A DNA stretch of 64,000 bases. Source: CAVVSQ01 sp963848825 (GTDB lineage: Bacteria; Planctomycetota; Planctomycetia; Gemmatales; Gemmataceae). The notes under the pieces are model-generated. The model made no database searches and had not been told where the DNA came from. It saw only the letters and a program-made list of their open reading frames with translations. The DNA lies in assembly GCA_963848825.1 (NCBI GenBank), contig CAWKFA010000015.1, positions 372,001-436,000 on the forward strand, written 5' to 3'. The translations under genes and the position numbers were made by a program. Each line of letters starts with the position of its first letter. Positions within the stretch are counted from its first letter, which is position 1. This document shows, in pieces, positions 9,681 through 18,176 of this stretch.

Positions 9681-10598
9681 ATGAACACTCGCGCCTTTAT
9701 CGCGGGCGAAACTGAATTGGTTCTGATAAAGAATGTCAAACTGCATCCGGATTGGCCTTACCGGAAGGAACTGGGCAACATCGATTCCCTGGCTCGTTCG
9801 ATGAATGGCCCCAACGGCCAACTCCAGGCCATTTGCATCGATACGTCCGGGTATCTCGTCTGGGGATTGCGGCGATTCCATGTGGCGAAGAAAAACGAGT
9901 GGACTCACATCCTCGCCCGGATTATCGATTTTTCTGACCCGTTGGTCGCCATGAGGGAGGAAAACGAAAACCGCCTGAACTTCAGCCAAAGTGAACTCAC
10001 TCGGCTCATGCGTTGCATCGAGGCCACAGAGCGCACTAAGGCAAAGGTCCGCAGGACTGCGGGGGTTCAGGAAAAATTTCCTGATGGGTCAACCGGGCAA
10101 GCACGCGATAAGGCGGCGGCGCCTTTTGGATTTTCTGGCAAAACTTTCGAGGCAATGAAAATCGTCGATGACCACGGCACCCATGAACTAAAAACGGCAT
10201 GGGACGCCGGTGATATTTCGACCCATGATGCCGCGAATGTCGCAACTTTATCGGCTGATATCCAGAACCAAGCTGTCGCTGACGTAAAGGCCGGCAAGGT
10301 TCGCACCGTTTTTGACGCAGCTAAAGCCAGAGTTGGGCCTACCATCCGCAGACGGGCACCGAAGGATCAAAGGAACGGCAGCATAATCTTTGATTGGTCG
10401 AAGTTTTACACTGGATTTGGGACGTTGATACGCGCTATCGACCAGTTCGGGAGTGCCTACAACTGCAAGGAGACGCCGGAGGCAACCCGACTCAGGGGGA
10501 AACTGGGCGAATTCCTGAAAGATTTCGAAGCATGGACGGAGCTCAATGGTGTCCCCACACCGAATAAGATGAGAACGATCTACGGCCCGGAAAGGTAG
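9681..10598 (+). CDS. ParB/Spo0J-like nuclease-domain protein
   Basis: ATG 9681 (MNTRAFIAGETELVLI) follows GAAGGAGCAAAATGT. Residues 10-90 carry the ParB-like pattern: LHPDWPYR, a partner-site loop, and SGYLVWGLRRFHVAKKNEW in place of the usual DGHRR box, then EENENRLNFSQSE. The middle has an HTH-like region (DAGDISTHDAANVATL). The last 90 aa are unassigned. Total 305 aa, frame intact. In islands such proteins act as DNA-binding regulators or CTP-dependent partition factors; no ParA is present nearby, so regulation is more likely than partition. Confidence 0.72.
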   Translation: MNTRAFIAGETELVLIKNVKLHPDWPYRKELGNIDSLARSMNGPNGQLQAICIDTSGYLVWGLRRFHVAKKNEWTHILARIIDFSDPLVAMREENENRLNFSQSELTRLMRCIEATERTKAKVRRTAGVQEKFPDGSTGQARDKAAAPFGFSGKTFEAMKIVDDHGTHELKTAWDAGDISTHDAANVATLSADIQNQAVADVKAGKVRTVFDAAKARVGPTIRRRAPKDQRNGSIIFDWSKFYTGFGTLIRAIDQFGSAYNCKETPEATRLRGKLGEFLKDFEAWTELNGVPTPNKMRTIYGPER

Positions 10599-11202
10599 GA
10601 CGAGGTCAAAGTACCTGTACGCCTGGTCGCGAGGTTCGCTCGGGTTAAAGTGCAGCGATTTGACTCGAAGCTGCGCTGTGGCGTGTGTGAAGTCTCCTCG
10701 ATGGCGCAGACTGGTGGAAGGGAAACAAATAACAAACTCGCCACGAGGCGACCACGATAACGAGAGGGTATTACCAATGGCACGGTTATGTTTCTCGGAA
10801 CTTTACTCCTTAAAAGATACCGAGCCGGCCACAAGCCGGAGGCGAACGGAATTCAAACCTCTTCCGGAGATTGGTGGGCTTAACAGGGCCCTTCGGCAGT
10901 TAGTCGAAACGCTGTCCCGGTCCTTAAAATGGACGGGTTCCCAGGCAACGGGCAGGTACTCGATCCTGCATTCGGGCAAACGTCCTGGTCGGTAAGTCAC
11001 GTTTTTCAAAACAGCGAGCGAAGACGAGTTGCACGATCTGAAACATCGCTTCAAAGCCATTGGGAAACGAGCACATGGGCACCATGTTGTCGTCGCACTG
11101 ATTCACTCGCCGTGAGATACACGGAGACTAGAACTCAGAGTGATGATGACAGGGATTGCCCGTGGTGCGCTTGGCCAGGTTGGTGCGAGTGGGTGTTCGA
11201 GA
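10599..11202. other. Stretch without a convincing gene
   Basis: The only candidate is ATG 10777 (MARLCFSELYSLKDTEPA), with GAGAGGG upstream, running to a stop at 10993-10995. It has no family likeness and weak coding character. The rest shows no gene, RNA or repeat that I can support. Confidence 0.4.
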
Positions 11203-12418
11203 TTACTTTTTCGTGGGAGCGGGCTGCTTACGTTTGTAGAGTGCAAGACGCACGTGGAACCATTTCGACCACCGGCTCCGGTGATCCAGTTCTTCGAAAT
11301 GGTGTGGTTCGGCAAATGCGGCCCCCAGTAGGCTCATACTTTCATCACTCGAATTGGTAAGTTGACATGCCTTCATCGCCAATTCCTTTGCACGCTCGCG
11401 GTCGCGGACCTTTACTTCCGGGCATGTCGCAAGCAGCCAAGCCAGTTCGTCGTAATAATCTACGTTGTCTGGATCAAGCCGTATGGATTCGTTGAGGTCT
11501 TTGACCACCTCGGTATAGACCTCTTTTTCCAGCCAGGCTAACGCGCGATTGTGATAGAGGCGGGCCTTCAGGGCATTGACCTTTTGGCCGCGCAACTCAT
11601 GTTCTTCAGCGCAAGCAATTGCATCACTCCAACAAGCGGAGGAGGCATCCGGATTGCGACTCGCGGCCTTCTCCAAGGCACGGAGGGCATCGTCGTAATC
11701 TCCTTTGAGAAGCCGGGCGAGGCCGTGGAGAATATAAGCGTCGTTATTGTGATCGAGGCGCACGGCCTGGTCGAGGTCTCTGATGGCCTTGTCGTAGTCC
11801 TTCATTTCCAGCCAAAATCGGGCGCGGGCGACGAAAAAGGCGTCGTTGTTTGGAGTCGAGCTGGATGGCCTCGTCGAAGTCCCTGTTAGCGTTGTCGTAC
11901 TGCCTTTTTCCGCACCAAGCCTTGGCGCGACCGATGTATGCCTGGGCAAGGGAACGGTCGAGCCGCATGGCCTCATTGAAATCCGTGATAGCCATGTCCA
12001 AATCCTGCTTCTCCCGCCAGGCATTTCCGCGGTTGACGAAGAACATGGCATAGCTTGGAAACAGCAGAATTGCTGTACAAAAATCTGCGATGGCCCTGTC
12101 ATATTCACGTTTGTATGACCATGCTAGGCCCCGCAAGTTGTAGGCGGGAATCTTTCTCGGATCCTGCCGAATTGCCGCATTGAAATCGGCAATGGCTTTG
12201 TCGTAGTCCTCCTTAAAGAACCAACCCGCGCCACGATCTAGGTGGAGTTTGCAAGAGTTAGACTCAAGACTATTGCGTTCGTAATCTTTGAGCAAACGAA
12301 TCGTCGTTACGTCCGTCAGTCCTCGTGAGACGAGTGGATTGGCAGACGAAGCCGTTGCCAAATCACACGGCGCGGCTGGCACCAGTATCCTGTTATCTTC
12401 GTATTTTTGTTCGCTCAT
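11203..12418 (-). CDS. TPR-repeat protein, one frameshift
   Basis: About 405 aa, made of at least eight tetratricopeptide repeats of the type DYDKAIADFNAAIRQDP, EYDRAIADFCTAILLFP, DYDKAIRDLDQAVRLDH, and VVKDLNESIRLDPDN. The first half (start 12418, MSEQKYEDNRILVP) and the second half are in different frames; the break is near 11850. The C-terminus is basic (WFHVRLALYKRKQPAPTKK). No signal peptide. ATG overlaps the stop of the J-domain gene (12415-12418), so the two proteins are co-translated. TPR plus J-domain is a common chaperone/scaffold pairing. Confidence 0.8.
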
Positions 12419-13227
12419 GGCGCAGCCGTTTGTGGTGCCAGTTTTAATTCGTCCCGAGCCTGGGCAATTTCTCCGTCGAGTTGGTCACTCAAATCCATCA
12501 TGAGGTCCCGGCCGTCCTGATGGGCTTCCTCAACTGATCGTCTCAGCTTGAATAGTTCGCCCTGGCAAAGTTGGTCCATTTCGGTAGCGATGATTTTGAG
12601 CCGCTTTTCAACCTGGGCGATCTTTCGGATGACTCGGACTAGTTCCGCGCCCGGCCCGTCACCATGCACGTTCTCGGGCGAGGAGCGCCATTCCCGAAGG
12701 ATGGCCCGAATCCGTCCCTCATCACCGCGTTTGTATGCGTCGTTGACTTCCGCCATCATCCGATGGCGAATTTCCTTCTCTTGCGCATCCAGTGTCAGGT
12801 CCGGATGGAGCAGTTTGGCTGCCTGCCGATATAGGTTTCTCAAACTCTCGGAGTGGGTTGTCTGCGACGTTGACGCCGCATTATTTGGCAAAACCGTTTC
12901 GGGCTCATCTGCGCCAACCGCTCGCGCAGACTCCTGGGCCTGGGCTCGTGCCTGGCGGGCTTGATCGCGTTCATTCGGGTTGTCGGGATTCTGGCGGGCG
13001 TAGGCTTCAGCGATTTTGGCTTTCAGGCCGTCGAGAATCGCATAGCGGCGGCCGACGGTTTGCAAGTAGTGCCTCTCGAAGTGGATCAGATCGGCCAAGG
13101 TGGAGGCGAGCTCCAACTCACGATCCGCGAGTTGAGCCTCAAGGCGGTCAAGAACGGCCGTCTTGCGTTCGAGTTCCTGGTCTTCAGGAGTCAGCATTTT
13201 TTCATGTTGGAGGAGCAAGGCAGTCAC
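12415..13227 (-). CDS. Coiled-coil J-domain protein
   Basis: 270 aa. Residues 10-80 are a coiled coil (LDRLEAQLADRELELAST). Residues 122-175 form a J-domain: SLRNLYRQAAKLLHPDL with the HPD motif, then MMAEVNDAYKRGDEGRIRAIL. A second coiled coil fills the C-terminus. It lacks the Gly/Phe and zinc regions of true DnaJ, so it probably recruits DnaK to one specific client. GTG 13227 or ATG 13197 may be the start. The gene lies between the DUF6717-macro fusion and the TPR gene on the same strand with short gaps. Confidence 0.75.
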   Translation of the reverse strand: MTALLLQHEKMLTPEDQELERKTAVLDRLEAQLADRELELASTLADLIHFERHYLQTVGRRYAILDGLKAKIAEAYARQNPDNPNERDQARQARAQAQESARAVGADEPETVLPNNAASTSQTTHSESLRNLYRQAAKLLHPDLTLDAQEKEIRHRMMAEVNDAYKRGDEGRIRAILREWRSSPENVHGDGPGAELVRVIRKIAQVEKRLKIIATEMDQLCQGELFKLRRSVEEAHQDGRDLMMDLSDQLDGEIAQARDELKLAPQTAAP

Positions 13228-13281
13228 TCGTTGTTAATGGTATTTCGGGCCCGGTAAAGGAAAAATCTCGATTTGGGCCAA

Positions 13282-14430
13282 TCAAGACCTTCCAGGTGAT
13301 GACGCCTCCGTCAATTCCTGGAATACAGTCATGCAGCACTCGATCATTTTCCGGTCAATGCAGACGATGGAGACGCGCTCGACGGTGGTGTTCCGCTCCA
13401 GGAACTGTTTGATTTCAACCAGGGCGATTCGGCAGGCACGCGCGGCTGGATAAAGAAAAGCGCCGGTGCTGATCGCGGGAAACGCGATCGACCGAATCCC
13501 GTGTCGCTCAACGAGAGCAAAGCAACTTCGGTAACAGCGGGCTAAGGATTCGTCTTCGCCGGTGTCGCCCCCGGTCCAAACCGGCCCCACCGTATGGAGC
13601 ACATACTTCGCTGGGAGAAGATATCCCATTGTCAGCTTGGCGTCCCCAGTAGAACACCAGCCGTGTTTCCGGCATTCCTCCAGCAAATCCGGCCCGGCTC
13701 CCGCGTGAATTGCGCCATCGACGCCGCCTCCGTCAAGGAGCGAGTTGTTGGCTGCGTTTACAATCGCTTCCACCTGTCGGTGGGTGATATCCCCCTGCAT
13801 GATGACCAGCCGATCCGCCCAGTAGGCCCCGCCGTTTCCCTTGGGCGTTTCGTTGGATTGAACAGGCGCCGCGAGTAGCGTGTCCGGTTGGGGCCGCCGT
13901 TGGTCAGGGTATGTGGCATTGGCGGGGGTCACAGGGTGGTTCAGTTTCGCGATGGAATCGTGACGTGTGGGGGCCGAGACGTACCTGATGGCCTTTGCAT
14001 CCTGCCGGCTGATTTCCCAAATCGAATTGACGCCAGCGGGTATTGATTCGTGTTTAACAAAGATGTGTCGCGGTGCATCGCGGAAATAAAGGCCGAGGGC
14101 TGCGCAAAGCCACCCCCTCATTTCCTTTCCCGCGATAGTGGTGATGTACCAGTTCCCGAAGACTTGCGAAGCGCTGCCGTCTCGCCCACGCACAACCTGG
14201 GAATCATCGCGCCCCTGCCAAGTCATTTCTGCGTCAAACCCATCAAACGGTTGGTCACTAAAATGCATCGCAAAGCCTTGAGGGGCATTTGGAATTTGCT
14301 TGTGCTCAATTGCCCGTGAAATAATCTCGGTCATGCCCAGAACAAACGCCTCTTCTTTCAGGCCGGTTCGAGGATCGTCAAATACCCAGGTGTCATCGAG
14401 AAGATAGGGGTAGATGGTAAGCACAGCCAT
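13282..14430 (-). CDS. DUF6717 - macrodomain fusion protein
   Basis: 382 aa in an unbroken frame. Residues 1-140 match the DUF6717 pattern (DDTWVFDDPRTGL, FGNWYITTIAG, GWLCAALGLYFRDAPRHI). Residues 205-375 are a macrodomain: VIMQGDITHRQVEAIVNAAN, the phosphate loop NSLLDGGGVDGAIHAGAG, and IAFPAISTGAFLYPAARA, all features of MacroD/YmdB-type ADP-ribose binders and deacylases. It would bind or remove ADP-ribose or O-acetyl-ADP-ribose. The linker is Pro-rich. The function of DUF6717 is unknown; the fusion ties it to ADP-ribose chemistry. The next gene downstream is the J-domain protein, 54 bases away. Confidence 0.82.
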   Translation of the reverse strand: MAVLTIYPYLLDDTWVFDDPRTGLKEEAFVLGMTEIISRAIEHKQIPNAPQGFAMHFSDQPFDGFDAEMTWQGRDDSQVVRGRDGSASQVFGNWYITTIAGKEMRGWLCAALGLYFRDAPRHIFVKHESIPAGVNSIWEISRQDAKAIRYVSAPTRHDSIAKLNHPVTPANATYPDQRRPQPDTLLAAPVQSNETPKGNGGAYWADRLVIMQGDITHRQVEAIVNAANNSLLDGGGVDGAIHAGAGPDLLEECRKHGWCSTGDAKLTMGYLLPAKYVLHTVGPVWTGGDTGEDESLARCYRSCFALVERHGIRSIAFPAISTGAFLYPAARACRIALVEIKQFLERNTTVERVSIVCIDRKMIECCMTVFQELTEASSPGRS

Positions 14431-14516
14431 GACAGCTCCTCTTCTTCAAACGGCGACGTACAGATCACGCGCATTGGCAGACCGCACAAGCTCGGCAAGG
14501 GAAGCTCACCCTACAC

Positions 14517-14834
14517 TCAGTAGGCCGGACCAGGCGGGGCGGACTTGGCTGAAGCTCGCTCATGGCTCTCCGCTGGATGGAAACAAAACACGCTGATATC
14601 CCCGTCGATCCTGTCGCTTCGATAGATGCGATAAGAATCACTAAGGTCGTCTTTGCCGAGATCAAAACCCTCAATGCACAAATCAGTGACCTTTTTCACT
14701 CGCACGGTACGCAGTTCACCGTGCTTCGAGCCGCCGTTATATTTGAAACGGACAATCTTAGGCTGTATCCCCTCAAGCGTGACTTGGAGTGCTCTCAGGC
14801 TGCTGCAATAGGCTAACAATTGTCGGGAGGTCAA
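14517..14834 (-). CDS. Small WYL-like domain, possibly the C-terminus of the upstream nuclease
   Basis: TTG-started frame of 105 aa. The core PKIVRFKYNGGSKHGELRTV...SYRIYRSDRIDGDI resembles the WYL/RT-like regulatory fold (basic ligand pocket, YRxDRI ending). The same frame is open upstream to about 14945 (TQRVFQKAGKKASSSS) and overlaps the end of the Mrr-like gene. One frameshift near 14940 would join the two into a nuclease with a C-terminal WYL-like domain. Alone, it would be a small ligand-sensing regulator. The assignment is by eye only. Confidence 0.5.
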   Translation of the reverse strand: MTSRQLLAYCSSLRALQVTLEGIQPKIVRFKYNGGSKHGELRTVRVKKVTDLCIEGFDLGKDDLSDSYRIYRSDRIDGDISVFCFHPAESHERASAKSAPPGPAY

Positions 14835-14932
14835 ATCTGCATTTTTATCTGGAAGGCCCCTAGGCCTAGAACTACTTGAAGCCTTTTTTCCGGCCTTTTG
14901 AAAGACACGCTGCGTGGCCGGAGGCGTGTGCG

Positions 14933-15676
14933 CTAACTCTTGTCGTGTGTCTCGCGGGCATCCGGGTCCTCTCGCGCCTCAGCGGCCTCGAATTCCGCTT
15001 CCATCCATCTGGGAAATCCCGGACGGCGGCTCTTCACGGCTCGATTGAATTCCTTCCAGTTAAACACCGGGATTTGCGGCGGCAAGTATTTTGCAATTTG
15101 GGCCCCTAGCCAACGGCCATCACGAAGCGTGATTCGGAAATCCTTCGCCGCCAACTCATATGCTGGTGCCGTGAACCTGCTGTTTGTCACCACCATCCCC
15201 GTCGTACAACCGTAATGAAGCATCGCGCCGAGCAGTTCCTGAACCGCAGCATTGCCAACCGCACCCTTCCAGCGTTTAGCCTGGACAACGACTCGCGATC
15301 CATTCGAACGGCAGAGAATGTCGCCGCCCTGATCGTTGATTGGCGTCAGGGCAATCTCCGTGTAGCCCATCCTTTCAAAGAGGCGAGCTAGGAATACTTC
15401 AAACTGAGTACCAGTCATTCCAGCAATTTCTTCCAAAGTGGCCGACACGTGGAATATGTTCCACCAAGAATGGGCGGCGGTTTCCGCTGCCTTTCGGCGT
15501 TCCTCCGGACATTTCAGCCATGCCTGATTGCGTGCGTAGACTGCAATCGCCACGATAAGAGCGATTAGAACAAACCAGAACCAGCCCGATAAGCCCCCGT
15601 TCTTCGAAGCGGCGGCAAAGAGGCAGAAGGACGTTGTTTGGGAGACAATGCAGGTCTGCACCGAAGAGTCCCGCAA
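14933..15676 (-). CDS. Membrane-anchored Mrr-like restriction endonuclease
   Basis: A membrane helix (FWFVLIALIVAIAVYA) precedes an Mrr_cat domain: MTGTQFEVFLARLFERMGY, then DQGGDILCRSNGSRVVVQAKRW, which holds the D...QxK catalytic core, and VQELLGAMLHYGCTTGMVVT. Such proteins cut modified or otherwise foreign DNA (type IV restriction). Length 247 aa. No ATG fits; the TTG at 15676 falls in the T run of a terminator, so GTG at 15661 is a better start. It heads the minus-strand cluster that runs through the macrodomain, J-domain and TPR genes. Confidence 0.75.
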   Translation of the reverse strand: MRDSSVQTCIVSQTTSFCLFAAASKNGGLSGWFWFVLIALIVAIAVYARNQAWLKCPEERRKAAETAAHSWWNIFHVSATLEEIAGMTGTQFEVFLARLFERMGYTEIALTPINDQGGDILCRSNGSRVVVQAKRWKGAVGNAAVQELLGAMLHYGCTTGMVVTNSRFTAPAYELAAKDFRITLRDGRWLGAQIAKYLPPQIPVFNWKEFNRAVKSRRPGFPRWMEAEFEAAEAREDPDARETHDKS

Positions 15677-15815
15677 AAAAAGAGGAGCGACGAGCCAAGC
15701 CCGCTCCTCAAACCCCGACCAAGGGGCGCTACAGAACGGAACCTGACCGCCGCCCCTTTCGGGGCGTGGCCCAGGTTCCGCCTCTGTAGCTCAAGGACCT
15801 TGCGGTCCAGGTTGG
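15674..15815 (-). ncRNA. Candidate structured RNA with GNRA-capped hairpins
   Basis: Read on the minus strand: hairpin 1 (15795-15808) is GGACC-GCAA-GGTCC. Hairpin 2 (15728-15790) is a long stem, GCTACAGA/TCTGTAGC, an internal loop, GGAACCTG/CAGGTTCC, another internal loop, then GCCCC-GAAA-GGGGC. Hairpin 3 (15713-15726) is CCCC/GGGG. Hairpin 4 (15682-15709) is GAGGAGCG/CGCTCCTC followed by seven T. Both tetraloops are of GNRA type only on this strand, and the T run is also on this strand, which fixes the direction. About 140 nt, unknown family. Confidence 0.6.
15675..15709 (-). terminator. Intrinsic terminator of the candidate RNA
   Basis: Perfect 8-bp stem GAGGAGCG/CGCTCCTC with a 12-nt loop and a T7 run on the minus strand. 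It ends the structured RNA just before the Mrr-like gene. Confidence 0.75.
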
Positions 15816-16732
15816 TCGTTTTTGAGAAAGCGGTTCCCGATGCTCACGCATCGTTAGATTGTTTCCGTGAAAATCTCACGGCAAGGTTCGTCTTTGTCCT
15901 CAAGGAAATTTCGTACGGCCCGGCGCAATGCCGGATCAACCGTTATAAAGTTAGCTTATGTTTTTTAACTTGCCACGGACTTGCTCAAAAAAGGTCAACT
16001 TTCTCCAGGATGTTTGTCGGTAGATCGCCCTTGACCAGGTGCAGGTGTGCCGAGAGAAATGCCGTAACCTATATTGGAGAGGCATGTTATCTCGAAAACT
16101 GGTCCATTATTTGCCCGCTAATTGGCCATCTTCCGCCGTGCATATTCGGCCGGCTCGCCCATTGTTTCGTGCTTAAGGTATACCTCCCAATGTGTGCGGA
16201 CCTCCTAAAACCGATTAACCCGTTCGAGAGCGTCGGCTAGGTTATAATGTGACGTCAAATAATTCGGATCGCTTGTCAGGGCTCGGCGAAAGGCTTCAAG
16301 AGCTTCGTGAATGACCCGATGATTCGGAATCGCTCTGGAACGAGCCATCGATATGTCGGTGCGGACCAAGTTGCGCCCACTGCGGATGCTTCGGTCGATG
16401 AAACCGACGCGCCATCAACGAAACCGAACCAACGCCATTTCGGCCCAAACGATTTGTCCTGACACAATGTTCGCGACCTACCGTCGGGGCCCCTCGTGAC
16501 ATGGCGAGGAAGGCGGCTAGGTCGAAGCCGGTGAACGTGGTGTTGTCGAGTGCCCAAGGCGGTACGACGATGAAGTTGTATGATGTGAATAGACTCGTCT
16601 CCGCGCCAGTGGTGGGCTGCCCAGTTATCCCCGGCGACTCGGGCCGCCGACTTGGCGGGTATTCGTTGGATCTGCAGGCGAACAATAACGGCGACACCAT
16701 TTGCGGTCAGTGCTAGCCCCGGAGAGTCACTC
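15816..16732. other. Non-coding stretch with one dispersed repeat
   Basis: Open frames here have no family likeness and poor starts. The region 16294-16412 is an imperfect copy of 24182-24300. A 71-aa frame (16501-16716, MARKAARSKPVNVVLSS) has no ribosome site and is probably accidental. A promoter for the operon at 16733 should lie near 16690 but I cannot fix it. Confidence 0.45.
16294..16412 (+). repeat. Dispersed imperfect repeat, copy 1
   Basis: About 115 bp related to 24182-24300. Shared blocks include CGATGATTCGGAATCG, TGTCGGTGCGGA, CAAGTTGCG and GCGGATGCTTCGGTCGAT, with scattered substitutions. No terminal inverted repeats or coding sense are visible. Confidence 0.65.
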
Positions 16733-17134
16733 ATGCTTGTCACCATTGACGGAAACTGCAACACGAAAGAGGTCGAGCACGTTGCCCGACAGGCGGACTT
16801 CAAGGGCTGGCGGGCCAAACTGACTGACGCAGAGCACACGGCGATCATGGAAGAGATCGGCAAGCACATGGGCGGCAAGGAGGTCGAGATCTCGAGTTTC
16901 ATCCCCGGCGCCGATTGGACGGGGACGCCTTTCCAGCCCATCTACGACAAGGCGTGCGCGAAAGACTTCGACGCCTCGCGGAAGTTCTTCGGGCTTTTGG
17001 TCTGGGAATGGATGATGAACGACGACCGCACCTGGGGCTTCGGGCGGTACGCCACTCCGAAGAACCCCAACGTTGAAGGCATGACGTACTTCGAGATCAA
17101 GAAGAAGGGCGGGGGCGACGATGGCGCCGATTGA
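16733..17134 (+). CDS. Hypothetical protein, 133 aa
   Basis: Starts MLVTIDGNCNTKEVEHVAR with GGAGAG upstream. It is hydrophilic, with FGLLVWEWMMNDDRTWGFGRY in the C-terminal third and a Lys/Gly-rich tail. It overlaps the peptidase gene by 14 bases, so both belong to one operon. No recognised domain. It may be a partner of the peptidase. Confidence 0.65.
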   Translation: MLVTIDGNCNTKEVEHVARQADFKGWRAKLTDAEHTAIMEEIGKHMGGKEVEISSFIPGADWTGTPFQPIYDKACAKDFDASRKFFGLLVWEWMMNDDRTWGFGRYATPKNPNVEGMTYFEIKKKGGGDDGAD

Positions 17135-17687
17135 CCCCCAACAGACGCTGATCGCCTATCACGAGGCCGGGCACGCTTTCTCCGCCGTCGTGAACGGGCT
17201 CGCTTTCAGTGGGGTCTGGATCATCGCGGTGAAGCCTGGCGACCATATCGCCGACGGTGTGACGGCCGGCCAGGTCACCCGCAACCTCGACCGTCCCTCG
17301 TTCTTCGGCCGCCTTGAGGCTGCCAAACTCGAAGTGATTCAGGCGATAGCTGGGCCGATCGCCGAGTGCCTACCGACAGGGACGAAGCCGGACTTCGATG
17401 GTAACCCGGGCGACATGAACAACGCGCGGGCCGTTCTGCGATTCGCTTTCTGCCCGCACACGATCAACGCCGAGGGCGAGGCAGAGTTCAAGCCAGAAGA
17501 CCTCAACGCGACGCATGGACAGATACAGGCAATCTTCGACGAATGCCTTCCGAAAGCCGTCGACCTTGTTCGGTCGAACATTCCTGCGATTGTCCGCATC
17601 GCAAATGCTCTGATCGCCAAACACCGCCTGACGCCCGACGAAGTCCGAGCCCTGGTCTACCCACCCACCGAGAAGAAAGCCCCATGA
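17121..17687 (+). CDS. Solo M41 (FtsH-like) zinc peptidase domain
   Basis: 188 aa. YHEAGHAF at residues 13-20 holds the HExxH zinc site as in the M41 peptidase part of FtsH. NPGDMNNARAVLRF, about 80 residues further, matches the FtsH segment that carries the third zinc ligand (Asp). The AAA+ ATPase and the membrane helices of FtsH are absent, so it cannot unfold substrates on its own. It sits in a three-gene operon with overlaps of 14 and 4 bases to its neighbours. It might cleave a partner or a host/phage protein; this is inference. Confidence 0.75.
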   Translation: MAPIDPQQTLIAYHEAGHAFSAVVNGLAFSGVWIIAVKPGDHIADGVTAGQVTRNLDRPSFFGRLEAAKLEVIQAIAGPIAECLPTGTKPDFDGNPGDMNNARAVLRFAFCPHTINAEGEAEFKPEDLNATHGQIQAIFDECLPKAVDLVRSNIPAIVRIANALIAKHRLTPDEVRALVYPPTEKKAP

Positions 17688-18001
17688 CCGACGAACCACA
17701 CGACATCGACGACAACGACGACGATGATGACGGCGAAGAATTCGACTGGGCCGAGGCCGAACGCCGAGCCCGGTTCTTCGATGAAGTCGGCCAGGCGATG
17801 AAGCGAATAAACGCGAAGAAGAAGAAAGCCGTTCAGGTCAGGTTGGCCAGACTGCCGGTAGGTACCCGCCTCGAGATCCAGACCTACACCGAAGGGCACG
17901 AGCCGATAGAGTGCACACTGCACGATCCCGCCACCGGCGCCATTACCGTGACGGACAATCACTACTTCATGGAGCCCCACGGCGTGCGTGCTTTGGGGTA
18001 G
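17684..18001 (+). CDS. Acidic hypothetical protein, likely continues to 18176
   Basis: ATG overlaps the peptidase stop (ATGA). The first 25 residues are nearly all Asp/Glu, then EFDWAEAERRARFFDEVGQAM, a Lys patch, and a beta-rich end (VGTRLEIQTYTEGHEPIECTL). The frame stops at 18001 while coding sense continues in the next frame (GSNDDLDGNGAQLPGV). A single lost G near 17998 would give one protein of about 164 aa. Function unknown; the acidic tail could mimic DNA or bind the peptidase. Confidence 0.6.
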   Translation: MTDEPHDIDDNDDDDDGEEFDWAEAERRARFFDEVGQAMKRINAKKKKAVQVRLARLPVGTRLEIQTYTEGHEPIECTLHDPATGAITVTDNHYFMEPHGVRALG

Positions 18002-18176
18002 CAATGATGACCTCGACGGCAACGGAGCTCAACTGCCCGGCGTCATCAAGTACAACGCCAAGGTCGTGTTTCAGGTGGCCGGGAAGCGCATCGAGGAGCA
18101 CGGCCCAGAGCTTCGGATCATGCGGTTGTTGCTTTATGTCCCGAACAGCGAGAAAGCTTTGAATCCGTGGGAGTAA
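17988..18176 (+). CDS. Continuation of the acidic protein, or a separate 62-aa frame
   Basis: Reads SNDDLDGNGAQLPGVIKYNA and AGKRIEEHGPELRIMRLLLY, ending NPWE. There is no ribosome site before it, and the join with the previous frame is smooth, so I favour a frameshifted C-terminus of the 17684 gene. Confidence 0.5.
   Translation: MLWGSNDDLDGNGAQLPGVIKYNAKVVFQVAGKRIEEHGPELRIMRLLLYVPNSEKALNPWE

Noticed and set aside
15638..16240. 200-aa plus-strand frame
   Set aside because: Passes through the structured RNA candidate, has no family likeness and no ribosome site.
16276..16941. 221-aa minus-strand frame across 16.3-16.9 kb
   Set aside because: Antisense to a better-supported operon gene and to the dispersed repeat.
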